From contig NC_081824.1 in assembly GCF_030867095.1 (NCBI RefSeq), positions 169,330,933 through 169,394,932 of the forward strand: DNA of 64,000 nt. The letters run 5' to 3'. Position 1 is the first letter of the stretch. Each line of letters starts with the position of its first letter. The translations under genes and the position numbers were made by a program. The notes below the pieces were generated by a model. It did no database searches. It was given only the letters and a program-made list of their open reading frames with translations, and had not been told where the DNA came from. This DNA is from Alligator mississippiensis. Taxonomy: Eukaryota > Chordata > Crocodylia > Alligatoridae. Shown one piece after another: positions 26,218 through 35,849 of this stretch.

Positions 26218-26881
26218 AAGAAGTCAGCTGGGGTCAGATCACCCCAGCAAGATAAGCATCCAAGCATTTCTTAAAGGTATCCAAAGTAGGTGCTTGCACC
26301 ACTTCTGGCAGGAGTCTATTTCAGACTCTGGAGACTTGGATGGTAAAGACGTTTTTCCTTATGTCCAATCTAAAATGGTCTTCCAGCAGTTTGTGACCAT
26401 TAGACCTTGTCTTCCCTTGGGTGTCTTGCTGAACAGATGTTTCCCGGTTCCTGATGTACACCCCTTATATACTTGTATGCTGACACCAAGTCACCCCTGA
26501 GCCTTTGCTTCTCCAGGCTGAAAAGTCCCAGGCCTCTCAGCCTCTCCTTATAAGGCCTGCTCTCTTGACCTCTAATCAAGCACAGGGCTCTCCTCTGGAC
26601 TCTCTCAAGCTTCTCAACATCCTTTCTAAAGTGTGAAGCCCAAAATTGGATGCAGCACTCCAGCTGCAGCCTTACTAAAGCCGAGTAAAGCAGGAGGATG
26701 ACTTCTTGGGTCTTGCTTCAGATGCATCAGTAGATGCAAATCAGAGTTTTATATGCTTTGCCAGCTGCTGCATCACGCTGGTGGCTCATGTTCATCTTGT
26801 GGTCAGTCATGACACCCAAGTCTCTTTTGGTCATGGTACTATTGAGTGTAACACTGTCAAGCCTATAAATAGGAAACAGGG

Positions 26882-27127
26882 GTGCAGGTGGTATTCTCCT
26901 TTATTCTCCTGGTAAGCAGAAGTGGACAGCGACATGAGGCCTGCATCGGCGAGGTTAACCGGCAGCTATGGAGCTGGTGCAGCCAGGCAGACTTTGGATT
27001 CCTGGATAACAACCCACACTTTCACACAGGGGACATGTTTGGGAGGGATGGGTTACATCTCTCCCCTAAAGGCAAGCGTGTCTTTTCTTCCAGATTGGCT
27101 GATCTTGTACGGCGTGCTTTAAACTAG
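26882..27127 (+). pseudogene. CR1 ORF1 C-terminal (esterase-like) fragment
   Basis: An 81-residue frame ends at TAG 27125-27127 with FLDNNPHFHTGDMFGRDGLHLSPKGKRVF and a basic tail. In CR1 ORF1 this is the end of the SGNH/GDSL-type esterase domain, where the Asp and His of the D-G-L-H block belong to the catalytic set. ORF1 of CR1 is an RNA-binding, esterase-bearing accessory protein. The N-terminal part, with the catalytic Ser block, is missing through 5' truncation. ORF2 begins a few bases downstream, the normal CR1 order. Confidence 0.75.
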
Positions 27128-28987
27128 CTTTGCCAGGGGATGGGGCCACAGGAGGACAGGAGGACACCTCTGAACCAAGATGGGTGACGAGCACAAGGAG
27201 TACCCAGGTAAGTGTTGGGGGTCCGGATAGTCCTAAGAATCAGGGGGTGGTGCATGCACCAATACAAGGCCTTAAATGCCTCTACACTAATGCTCATACC
27301 ATGGGAAAAAAGCAGGAGGAACTCACCCTCCAGATAGCTAGTACAAACCCAGACATAGTAGGGCTCACAGAAACCTGGTGGGATTCATCCCATGACTGGA
27401 CGGTAAACATTAGGGGCTACAGACTATACAGGCGGGATAGAACAGGGAGGAAAGGTGGGGGTGTGACACTCTATGCCAAAGAGCAATACGCGTCCTCAAC
27501 TAACAGGATGGGGTCAGAGGAAGGGCAGGCTGAAGTGCTCTGGGTCAGAATACAGGGGGTCATGGGAAAAGGGACTTAACGGTGGGGGTCTACTACAGAC
27601 CACCCAACCAAGGGAAGAGCTGGACCATGAATTCTCAGGCCAGCTTGCGGAGGCAGTTAAGGCAAGGGTGATCTAAATTACCTGGACATCTACTGGGAGA
27701 AGCAGTCAGCCAGTCAGACCGCTCACGAAAGTTCCTTGCTGAGATACAGGACCTCCACTTAACCCTGGAGGTGCACAGTCCCACCAGGGGGAATGCCCTC
27801 CTGAACCTGGTCCTGGCCACAGGCGACGACCTGGTAAGGGGACTCCAGGTTCTTGACCATCTGGGCGACAGTGATCATCGCCTGCTGGAATTCACCATCC
27901 AGCGCAGGGAGTCAAGGGCTTGCAGTAAGGCAGTAGCACTTGACTTCAAGAGGGCTAATTTCAATGAGTTGAGGAGATTGGTAGGAGAGGCACTGGGGTC
28001 CTGGAGAGTTGGGGAACTGGGTGTCCAAGACCAGTGGTCATTCCTTAAGGAGATGATCTTTTGTGCCCAAGGGGTGACAGTCCCAATGAGAATCAAAGGG
28101 GGCAAGAGTGCTCAAAAGCCCCCCTGGCTTACCAAAGGCATTTAGGAATGCCTGAAAGCCAAAAAAGAGGCGTACGCCCAGTGGAAGGGAGGGGCTATCA
28201 CCAAAGAGGAGTAGAAGAAGGCCAATGTGGTCCCCATTTTCAAAAAAGGGAGGGGGGAAGACCCAGGCAACTATAGTCTTATTTTGATCCTGGGGAAGCT
28301 CTTTGAGAAGATTATTCAGGAGCACATCTGGGAAGGACCGGCAGGGGGGATGATGCTCAGGGGCAACAAGCATGGGTTCATTAGGGGCAGGTCCTGTCAG
28401 ACCAACCTGGTTGCCTTCCACAATCAGGTCACAAAATCATTGGATGCAGGTGTCGCAGTGGATGTACTCTTTCTGGACTTCAGGAAGGCCTTTGACACTG
28501 TCTCCCACCCCATTCTCATTAAAAAGCTAGGCAACTGTGGCACTGATGCCTACACAGTCAGATGGCTCACAAATTGGCTGAGGAACCACACCCAGAGAGT
28601 GGTGGTGGACGTGTCTTATTCGACCTGGAGGGATATGGGCAGTGGGGTCCCCCAGGGCTCGGTCCTTGGGCCCGCACTGTTTAAACTCTTTATTAGTGAC
28701 TTGGATGAGCGGGTGAAAGCACCCTGTTCAAATTCGCTGACAACACCAAGATCTGGGATGAGGTGGGCATGCTAGAAGGAAGGGACAGGATACAGCTGGA
28801 CCTGGACAGGTTACAGGGGTGGGCAAATGAGAATAGGATGGGATTCAATACTGACAAGTGCAGAGTACTGCACTTGGGCAGTAAGAATTGGCAGCATACC
28901 TACAGGCTGGGGAACTCCCTTCTTGAAAGCACAGTGGCAGAAAGAGATCTTGGAGTCATTATCAATTCCAAAATGAACATGGGCCAC

Positions 28988-29811
28988 CTGACAGGCTCAG
29001 GAAATGGGCGGATGAGAACCTGATGGTGTTTAACACAGAAAAATGCAAGGTTCTCCACCTTGGGAGGAAAAACCTGCAGCATCCTTATAGTACGCTGACT
29101 AGCACTACGGATGAAAAGGACTTGGGGGTCATGACTGACCACAAGATGAACATGAGCCTTCACTGTGATGCTGCGGCTAGTAAAGTGAGCAAAATGCTGG
29201 CTTGCATCCATAGATGCTTCTCAAGTAAATCCCAGGATGTCATTCTCCCACTGTACTCAGCCTTGGTGAGGCCGCAGCTGGAGTATTGCATCCAGTTTTG
29301 GGCTCCACAATTCAAAAAGGATGTGGAGAAGCTTGAGAGAGTCCAGCGAAGAGCCACGCACATGATCAGAGTTCAGGAAAACAGACCTTATGATGACAGG
29401 CTGAGAGCTATGGGGCTTTTTAGCCTGGAAAAGGGCAGGCTCAGGGGCGATCTGATGGCCACCTATAAGCTTATCAGGGGTGTTCACCAGGATCTGGGGG
29501 AAAGATTGGTCACCAGAGCGCCCCAAGGGATGACAAGGTCAAACGGTTATAAACTCCAACAAAACTGTTTCAGGCTGGACATAAGGAAGAATTTCTTTAC
29601 TGTCCGAGCCCCCAAGGTCTGGAATAGCCTGCCATCAGAGGTGGTTCAAGCACCCACATTGAACACCTTCAAGAGAAATTTGGATGCTTATCTTGCTGGG
29701 ATCCTATGACCCCAGCTGACTTCCTGCCCCTTGGGCAGGGGGCTGGACTTGATGATCTTCCGAGGTCCCTTCCAGCCCTAATGTCTATGGAATCTATGAA
29801 ATCTATGAAAT
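28988..29811 (+). mobile_element. young CR1 LINE inserted in CR1-B (CR1-C)
   Basis: A 5'-truncated CR1 begins at 28988 (CTGACAGGCTCAGGAAATGG), corresponding to the DRLSKWADEN region of CR1-E. It runs through an open ORF2 C-terminus and a 3' untranslated region to 'ggaatctatgaaatctatgaaa' at 29811. It belongs to the same young subfamily as CR1-E and CR1-F. It is the innermost level of the CR1-A/B/C nest. I see no clear target duplication, which is usual for CR1. Confidence 0.92.
29023..29709 (+). pseudogene. CR1-C ORF2 C-terminal fragment, open frame
   Basis: 228 codons are open from an internal Met (MVFNTEKCKVLHLGRKN) through LVRPQLEYCIQFWAP to the terminus YLAGIL. The region lies C-terminal to the reverse transcriptase FADD motif, which is not included, and there is no endonuclease, so it is a 5'-truncated remnant. 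The unbroken frame indicates a recent insertion. Confidence 0.85.
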
Positions 29812-30715
29812 GTGGGGATGCAGTCAGTAAGGTCAACTGCACCTTGTCATGCATCCACAGATGCATCACCAGTAGGGCCAAGGAGGTGATCCTCCCCCTC
29901 TATGAGACACTGGTCAGGCCACAGTTGGAGTACTGCATCCAGTTCTGAGTGCCGCACTTTAGGAGAGATGTGGCCAGCATCAAGAGGGTCCAGAGGAGGG
30001 CCACTTGCATGATCCAGGGACAGCAGGGCAGACCGTATGAGGAGAGGCTACAGGACCTGAACCTGTTCAGCCTTCACAAGAGAAGGCTGAGAGGGGACTT
30101 GGTGGCCATCTACAAACTTACCAGGGGGAACTAGCAGGGAATGGGAGAGACCCCGTTCACCCGTGCACCTCCTGGAGTGACAAGAAATAACAGCCATAAG
30201 TTGTTTGAGAGTAGGTTCAGGCTGGACGTTAGAAGACGCTATTTCACAGTCAAGGCAGCTAGGATCTGGAACCAACTTCCAAGGGAAGTGGTGCTGGCTC
30301 CTGCCTTGGGGTCTTTAAGAAGAAGCTTGACAATTACCTAGCTGGGGTCATATGAGCCCCGTATTCTCTCTTGCCCAGGGCAGGGGGTCAGACTTGATGA
30401 TCTACTTAGGTCCCTTCCAACCCTACATCTATGAATCTATGAAATATGATGTGGGGTTTTTCTCCCGAGGTGGAGCACCTTGCATTTCTCTGTGTTGAAT
30501 GTCATCAGGTTTTGATCCACCCACCTTGTAAGCCTGTCCAGGTTGGCCTAAATTGCCAGCCTATCCTCTAGCGTGACCGCACTTCCCCATAATTTGGTGG
30601 GGTCTGCAAACTTAGCCAGTTCGCTTCTGACACCCAAATCCAGATCATTTATGAATATATTGTAGAGTATCGGTCCGAGTACTGAGCCCTGGGGGACACC
30701 ACTGGTCACCGTGCA

Positions 30716-31192
30716 TCAGGTTGACTCAGTCCCATCAACTATCACTCTCTGGGTCCAACCACAAAGCCAGTTCCCCAGCCATTGGACCATAAGGTTGTCG
30801 AGGCTGCAGTTTCCCAATTTTACCATGAGGACATCATAGGAGACCAATTCAAAAGCTTTTTTGAAATCTAAATATATGACATCAATCTCTTCTCCTTTGT
30901 CCAGGTGATGTGTTACCTGGTCATAGAGGGAAAGGAGATTGGTCAGGCAAGACCAACCCACAACAAAGCCATATTGGCTCTCTCTCAGAATGTTTCCTTC
31001 CATTAGCCTGTTGCTGATGGTTTCTCTGATGATTTTTTCCAAGATTTTTCCAGGGATTGAGGTCAAATTGATTGGCCTGTAGTTCCCTGGATCTTCCTTC
31101 CTTCCTTTCTTGAAGATAGGCACCACATTGGGCCTCTTCCAATCTTTGGGAACCTTACCCAAGCACCACGAGTTCTCAAAAATCCTTACCAT
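30716..31192 (-). pseudogene. CR1-A reverse transcriptase fragment
   Basis: A 158-residue minus-strand frame covers the fingers and first palm motif: WKRPNVVPIFKKGRKEDPGNYRPINL, then QYGFVVGWSCLTNL, then VIYLDFKKAFELVSYD with the first catalytic Asp. It ends just before the [11 protein letters not shown] block, which lies out of frame downstream on the minus strand. The FADD block is found further on (about 30600) in degraded form. The element is old and inactive. Confidence 0.8.
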
Positions 31193-31804
31193 TGGTCATG
31201 CTATGTCAACCAACTCTTCAAGCACTCTTGAGTGCATTCCATATGGGCCAGCTGACTTGTGGATGTCCAGCTTCTAAAGCTATTCCCTCACAAGATCTTC
31301 GCCAATTATAGGCATATGATCACTTTTACCCTAGCAGGGTGATCCCCTCGGGCTGGTGGAAAAACAACATAAAGTAATCATTGAGGAGATTAACTTTTTC
31401 CTGGATGTCAGTTGTCAGCTGCCCCATTTGGTTCAGCAAGGGTCCAATGTTGCCCTTGTTTTTTTTTCTGACTTTCCACATATTTGAAGAAGAACTTTTT
31501 ATTGTCCTTGATTCCCATAGCCAGTTTGAGTTCAGTTACAGCCTTGGCTTTTCTGGTCTGCTCCCAACAGGTGCGGGCCAGTACTGCATAATCCTGACTT
31601 CTACCCCTTATAAGCTTCTCTTTTCAAATTCAGGAGGTCCATGAGTTCCCTATTGAGCCAAGGGGGTCTCCCAGCCCTTTTGCTACCTTTCCTACAAGCC
31701 AGAATGGACTTCCCTTGTGCTTTTAGGATCACATCCTCAACAAGCAACCACTCATTATGGATTCTTTTCCCTGTCAGTTTATGGTCTCTCAGGGCCTTAA
31801 CAAC

Positions 31805-32148
31805 TATAGGCAACGTATAGGGCGGGCACAAGGGAGCACATTTCCCCCCTGAGATTGGCCACCACTGAAGCCACCACCAGCTTCTGTAAGCAGTTGCCAC
31901 TTCCCCCTTGCTGTCAACAGTGTGGATGGCCGCTGCAGGTGGTCCCTGCTCGCCACCCACCCCCTCCCCCTCTTGCCACCAACACTGCCACAGCCTCCTC
32001 CCTTGGCCCTCACCACAGACATCACCACAGCCACCTGTGGGTGGTCCCCACTCACCGCCACCACACCCCCACTCCTAACACCACTGCCACTGCCTGTGGG
32101 TGGTCACTGTGCCCCACCAGCCTCAGGAGGCATGCGTCATTCATGTCC
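31805..32148. mobile_element. GC-rich VNTR-bearing unit of unknown class, inserted in CR1-A
   Basis: A 344 bp segment interrupts CR1-A and is flanked by ACAAC on both sides (31800-31804 and 32149-32153). Removing the insert and one flank restores the CR1 reading order. It begins TATAGGCAACGTATAGGG and ends CATGCGTCATTCATGTCC. The interior is C-rich, with repeated CACC/CTGYGGGTGGTC blocks (near 31935, 32034 and 32094). A related unit lies in the opposite orientation at about 61798-62150: both ends and the 'ctgagattgg' block correspond. I know no named family for it. It shows no inverted ends and no tail. Confidence 0.6.
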
Positions 32149-32417
32149 ACAACCAACCTCATGAACTTGTGAAAGTCAGCTTTCCTAAAGTCAAGGATTC
32201 CTAAAGTCGATGATGAAGAGATCAACAAGACTAACCGCACTTTATCATGCATTAGCAGATGCATGACGAACAGGTCCAGGGAGGTGATGCTTCCTAGGGG
32301 TGTGCAAAGTAGGCCCTATTTGATTCAGATTTGGATTTGGCCCGAATCAGGGACAGTGATTCAATTAGTTGATTAATTAGTGATTAAATTAGTCTAATTA
32401 GTAAATTAGATCAATTA

Positions 32418-34550
32418 GTGATTCAATTAGTCCGCCGAAAAGCTGGCAAGTCGGTCAGCAACACGCAAGTCCTTGACTTGAGGAAAGCCGACTTTGACAA
32501 GCTCAGGAGGCTTGTCAGTGAGGCCCTAAGGGACTGTGACCGCAGGGAGAGGGGAGTTCAAGAAGAGTGGTTGCTCCTCAAGGGAGCGATCCTCAATGCA
32601 CAAACTAAGTCTATTCCATCTCGGAGGAAAGGCAGCAAGAGGGCACAGCAGCCCCCCTGGCTCTCCAGGGACCTAGCAGACCTCCTGAGGCTAAAAAGAA
32701 AGGCCTACAAAGGATGGAGGATGGGAGTCACCTCCAAGGAGGATTATTCTGCACTGGTCCGGGCCTGTAGGGAGCAGACCAGGAAAGCCAAGGCTGCAAC
32801 TGAACTCCAGCTAGCTTTGAGCATCAAGGACAATAAAAAGTCCTTTTTCAGATATGTGGGGAGCCGGAGGAAAAGCAGGGGCAACGTTGGACCCCTGCTG
32901 AACCAGATGGGGCAACTGACAACTGACGCCCAGGAAAAAGCCAACCTATTAAATAGGTACTTTGCATCGGTCTTTCATCAGCCCCATGGGACGCCTGTGC
33001 CTGCTACAGGGCCGGGAAGTCCGGGTGAGGGTGATCCACTGCCCTCCATTAATGCTGACTTTGTGAAGGAACATCTTGAGAAGCTGGATACCTTCAAGTC
33101 AGCCGGCCCTGACAATCTTCACCCCAGGGTACTCAAGGAGCTGGCGAGCATCATAGCCCAGCCTCTAGCGCGGATCTTTGAAAACTCTTGGCGCTCTGGT
33201 GTAGTGCCCGAAGACTGGAAGAAGGCCAACGTGGTGCCTATCTTCAAGAAAGGGAGGAAAGTGGATCCGGCTAACTATAGGCCCATCAGCCTGACTTCTA
33301 TCCCGGGGAAGATCTTAGAAAAGTTTATTAAGGAGGCCATCCTTAATGGACTGGCCAACGCCAACATCTTAAGGGATAGCCAGCACGGGTTTGTTGCGGG
33401 TAGGTCTTGCTTGACCAATCTCATTTCCTTCTATGACCAGGTGACCTATCACCTGGACAAGGGAGAAGAGATTGATGTCATATATCTTGACTTCAAAAAA
33501 GCCTTTGATCTGGTGTCCCATGATCGTCTCTTGGAGAAACTGGCCAATTGTCGCCTTGGGTCCCCCACGATCCACTGGCTGGAAAATTGGCTCCGGGGTC
33601 GGACCCAGAGGGTAGTAATTGATGGAAGTCACTCATCGTGGTGTCCTGTGACCAGTGGGGTCCCCCAGGGCTCTGTCCTTGGACCCATACTGTTCAACAT
33701 CTTCATTAACGATGTGGACACTGGAGTCAGAAGCGGACTGGCCAAGTTCGCTGATGACACCAAACTTTGGGGCAAAGCATCCACGCCAGAAGACAGGCGG
33801 GTGATCCAGGCTGACCTGGACAGGCTCAGCAAGTGGGCGGATGAGAATCTGATGGTGTTCAACGCCGATAAATGCAAGGTTCTCCACCTTGGGAAAAAAA
33901 ACCCGCAGCATCCTTATAGGCTCGGCAGTGCTATGTTGGTTAGCACTATGGAAGAAAGAGACTTGGGGGTCATCATTGACCACAAGATGAACATGAGCCT
34001 GCAATGCGATGCTGCGGCTAGTAAAGCGACCAAAACGCTGGCTTGCATCCATAGATGCTTCTCAAGCAAATCCCGGGACGTCATTCTCCCCCTATACTCG
34101 GCCTTAGTGAGGCCGCAGCTGGAGTACTGCGTCCAGTTTTGGGCTCCACAATTCAAAAAGGATGTGGAGAAGCTTGAGAGAGTCCAGAGAAGAGCCACGC
34201 GCATGATCAGGGGTCAGGGAAGCAGACCCTACGATGACAGGCTGAGAGCCCTGGGGCTCTTTAGCCTGGAAAAGCGCAGGCTCAGGGGTGATCTGATGGC
34301 CACCTACAAGTTTATCAGGGGTGATCACCATTATCTAGGGGAACGTTTGTTCACCAGAGCACCCCAAGGGATGACGAGGACGAATGGTCACAAACTACTA
34401 CAAGATCATTTCAGGCTGGACATAAGGAAGAATTTCTTTACTGTCCGAGCCCCCAAGGTCTGGAACAGCCTGCCGCCGGAGGTTGTTCAAGCGCCTTCAT
34501 TGAACACCTTCAAGATGAAACTGGATGCTTATCTTGCTGGGATCCTATGA
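32418..34550 (+). CDS. CR1 ORF2 fragment: intact reverse transcriptase, no endonuclease
   Basis: A 710-codon frame is unbroken. CR1 ORF2 is usually near 950-1000 residues: an N-terminal APE endonuclease that nicks the target, then a reverse transcriptase that copies the RNA there. This copy starts after the endonuclease. Residues 19-120 are the connector (VLDLRKADFDKLRR). Residues 228-242 hold SAGPDNLHPRVLKEL and 267-279 WKKANVVPIFKKG. The first palm Asp is D358 (VIYLDFKKAFD), followed by [11 protein letters not shown] (413-423) and the catalytic pair D446/D447 in FADD. The C-terminal region ends YLAGIL. The first four residues come from the host element, so the Met is fortuitous. The catalytic residues are present, but the endonuclease and promoter are not, so autonomous movement is unlikely. 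The open frame indicates recent insertion. Confidence 0.9.
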   Translation: MIQLVRRKAGKSVSNTQVLDLRKADFDKLRRLVSEALRDCDRRERGVQEEWLLLKGAILNAQTKSIPSRRKGSKRAQQPPWLSRDLADLLRLKRKAYKGWRMGVTSKEDYSALVRACREQTRKAKAATELQLALSIKDNKKSFFRYVGSRRKSRGNVGPLLNQMGQLTTDAQEKANLLNRYFASVFHQPHGTPVPATGPGSPGEGDPLPSINADFVKEHLEKLDTFKSAGPDNLHPRVLKELASIIAQPLARIFENSWRSGVVPEDWKKANVVPIFKKGRKVDPANYRPISLTSIPGKILEKFIKEAILNGLANANILRDSQHGFVAGRSCLTNLISFYDQVTYHLDKGEEIDVIYLDFKKAFDLVSHDRLLEKLANCRLGSPTIHWLENWLRGRTQRVVIDGSHSSWCPVTSGVPQGSVLGPILFNIFINDVDTGVRSGLAKFADDTKLWGKASTPEDRRVIQADLDRLSKWADENLMVFNADKCKVLHLGKKNPQHPYRLGSAMLVSTMEERDLGVIIDHKMNMSLQCDAAASKATKTLACIHRCFSSKSRDVILPLYSALVRPQLEYCVQFWAPQFKKDVEKLERVQRRATRMIRGQGSRPYDDRLRALGLFSLEKRRLRGDLMATYKFIRGDHHYLGERLFTRAPQGMTRTNGHKLLQDHFRLDIRKNFFTVRAPKVWNSLPPEVVQAPSLNTFKMKLDAYLAGIL

Positions 34551-34649
34551 CCCCAGCTGACGTCCTGCCCTTTGGGCGGGGGGCTGGACTCGATGATCTT
34601 CCGAGGTCCCTTCCAGCCCTAATGTCTATGGAATCTATGAAATCTATGA
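32431..34649 (+). mobile_element. young CR1 LINE inserted in hAT-type element (CR1-E)
   Basis: A 5'-truncated CR1 starts at about 32431 (TCCGCCGAAAAGCTGGC) after the AT-rich arm of the hAT-type element. It ends at about 34649 with 'ctatggaatctatgaaatctatga', after which the hAT arm resumes. Its 3' untranslated region reads 'ccttccagccctaatgtctatgg'. It is the longest and best-preserved CR1 in the window, lacking only ORF1 and the endonuclease half of ORF2. The exact ends are blurred by a few bases because host and element share GATTC-like sequence. Confidence 0.93.
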
Positions 34650-35849
34650 TTCAGATGATAGTCCCTGATTTGATTTGGCCAAATCCAAATCTGAAGATTC
34701 GATGCTGATTCAGAGAATCAGTGATTCGGACACAGACACAGCTTTAAAAGTTTTTTCTACATACCGTGATGTAGCAGGTGTGGCTTATGATTGCTGCAAT
34801 GCTGGGGTGCATGGAGCATCCCACAAGACTGCTGGGGGGGGGGGGGGGGCGGCCTCCATGTGCTCAGTGGTGAACCTGGACGTGAACCGGAAGTACTTCC
34901 GGTCCACTTCCGGGTCTGCTAGGGAGCACACTGGGGGGCCCCCCCACACCTCCCTGGTTCAGCGATTGGCCACAGGGGAACCCTGGGTACCCCCCCAGAC
35001 CCAGGAGGCACCAGTCACCAAGCTGGGAGGGTGCGGTTGGGTGGGGGCCCATACGCTCCCCGGTGGACCCGGAAGTGGACCAGAAGTGCTTCTGATCCAC
35101 TTCTGGGTCTGCTGTCAAGCACATTGGGGAGCCCCCCACACTCCTGTGAGACACTTCATGCACCCCAGCATCACATCACTCACAAGCCCCTGCTACCTAG
35201 ACGTATGTAGAAAAAACATTTAAAGATGTCTCTACGTCTGAATCTCCGAATCTTTCCAAATCTCTCCAACTCAATAATGAGGGTTCTGATTCAATTTGGA
35301 GATATTAAAGGGACCTCTGATTTGACTCAGATTCAGAGATTTGGCCACTGAATTGGGCTGAATCTCTACCAAATCGAATCAGGGACTGAAGCTTCACAAA
35401 GCCCTAATGCTTCCCCTCTATGCAGCACTGGTCAGGCTGCAGCTGGAGTACTGCGTCCAGTTTTGGGCACCACACTTCAAGAAGGATGCGGAGAATCTTG
35501 AGAGGGTCCAGAGGAGGACCACTTGTACGGTTAGAGGCACGCAGGCAAGGCCCTATGAGGAGAGACTGAGGGACCTAGTTCTCTTCAGCCTATGCAAGAG
35601 AAGGCTGAGAGGCGATCTTGTGGCTGCCTATAAATTCATCAGGGAAGGATAGCAGGGAATAGGAGATGCTCTATTTACTAGGGCACCCCCTGGAGTAACT
35701 AGGAACAATTGCTACAAATTGACAGAGAGCAGATTTAGGTTGGACATTAGTAGAACTTCTTCACAGTAAGGGTTGCCAGAATCTGGAATGGGCTTCCAAG
35801 GGAGGTGGTGCTCTCCCCTACCTTGGGGGTCTTCAAGAAGAGACTGGAC

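Larger units (their letters stand above)
27130..30345 (+). pseudogene. CR1-B ORF2 remnant (endonuclease plus reverse transcriptase)
   Basis: Pieces in order are: an APE-type endonuclease with LYTNAHTM and the metal-binding Glu in GLTETWWD (about 27270-27480); the endonuclease end with NLVLATGDD and DHLGDSDHRLLEF (27790-27900); then reverse transcriptase with NVVPIFKKG, FLDFRKAFDTVSHP and [11 protein letters not shown]. The expected FADD motif reads F-A-D-N at 28733-28744, so the second catalytic Asp is Asn, and the frame has shifted just before it. Stops occur near 27580, 28144 and 28211, and later in the C-terminal part. About 160 codons are missing between KEE and KKANVV, and CR1-C interrupts the frame after NMGH. 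It cannot be functional. Confidence 0.85.
26873..30445 (+). mobile_element. nearly full-length CR1 LINE inserted in CR1-A (CR1-B)
   Basis: A plus-strand CR1 that keeps the end of ORF1 (to 27127), the ORF2 endonuclease (27260-27930), the reverse transcriptase (28150-28987), the ORF2 C-terminus (29812-30345) and a 3' untranslated region ending 'ctatgaatctatgaaa' at 30445. It is interrupted by CR1-C at 28988-29811: NMGH before the insertion and CGDAVSK after it are adjacent in the family. It also lacks about 160 codons between KEE and KKANVVPIF (near 28210), and carries stops and shifts, so it is dead. Its edges fall inside CR1-A on both sides. Confidence 0.88.
26218..32205 (-). mobile_element. 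CR1 LINE, oldest host of the nest (CR1-A), interrupted
   Basis: This is one minus-strand CR1 now split in pieces. The 3' piece is 26218-26872 (ORF2 C-terminus and part of the 3' untranslated region). The middle is 30446-31799 (connector and reverse transcriptase). The 5' remnant is 32154-32205 (ILDFRKADFHKFMRL). The pieces join in order. The codons at 26872 ('aagcctataaatagg') continue at 30446 ('tatgatgtggggttttt') as they do in intact CR1-E, and the two sides of the 31805-32148 insert likewise rejoin. It has several stops and shifts and lacks the endonuclease. The extreme 3' repeat is absent. Confidence 0.85.
32295..35406. mobile_element. palindromic hAT-type element with CR1-E inside
   Basis: The ends TAGGGGTGTGCAAAGT and, on the other strand, TAGGGCTTTGTGAAGC are inverted repeats. 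The flanks are an exact 8 bp duplication ATGCTTCC (32287-32294 and 35407-35414), the size made by hAT transposases. Without CR1-E (32431-34649) the element is about 890 bp. It is largely a fold-back: 34741-34812 pairs with 35158-35233, including a perfect 14 bp match at 34799-34812 and 35158-35171. The arms are full of GATTC/GAATC and TTTGG/CCAAA motifs. The core has G16 (34834-34849) and a duplicated 'cacttc[c/t]gggtctgct' block. No transposase is encoded. A second copy is at 48257-48839. Confidence 0.88.

Noticed and set aside
28763-29709. A single continuous CR1 running from CR1-B into CR1-C
   Set aside because: The DRL..ADEN segment is repeated at the junction (28800 and 28990) and CR1-B sequence resumes after the CR1-C tail at 29812, so it is a nested insertion.
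32418-34550. CR1-E as a complete, self-mobile LINE
   Set aside because: ORF1, the promoter region and the ORF2 endonuclease are missing; only the reverse transcriptase part is intact.
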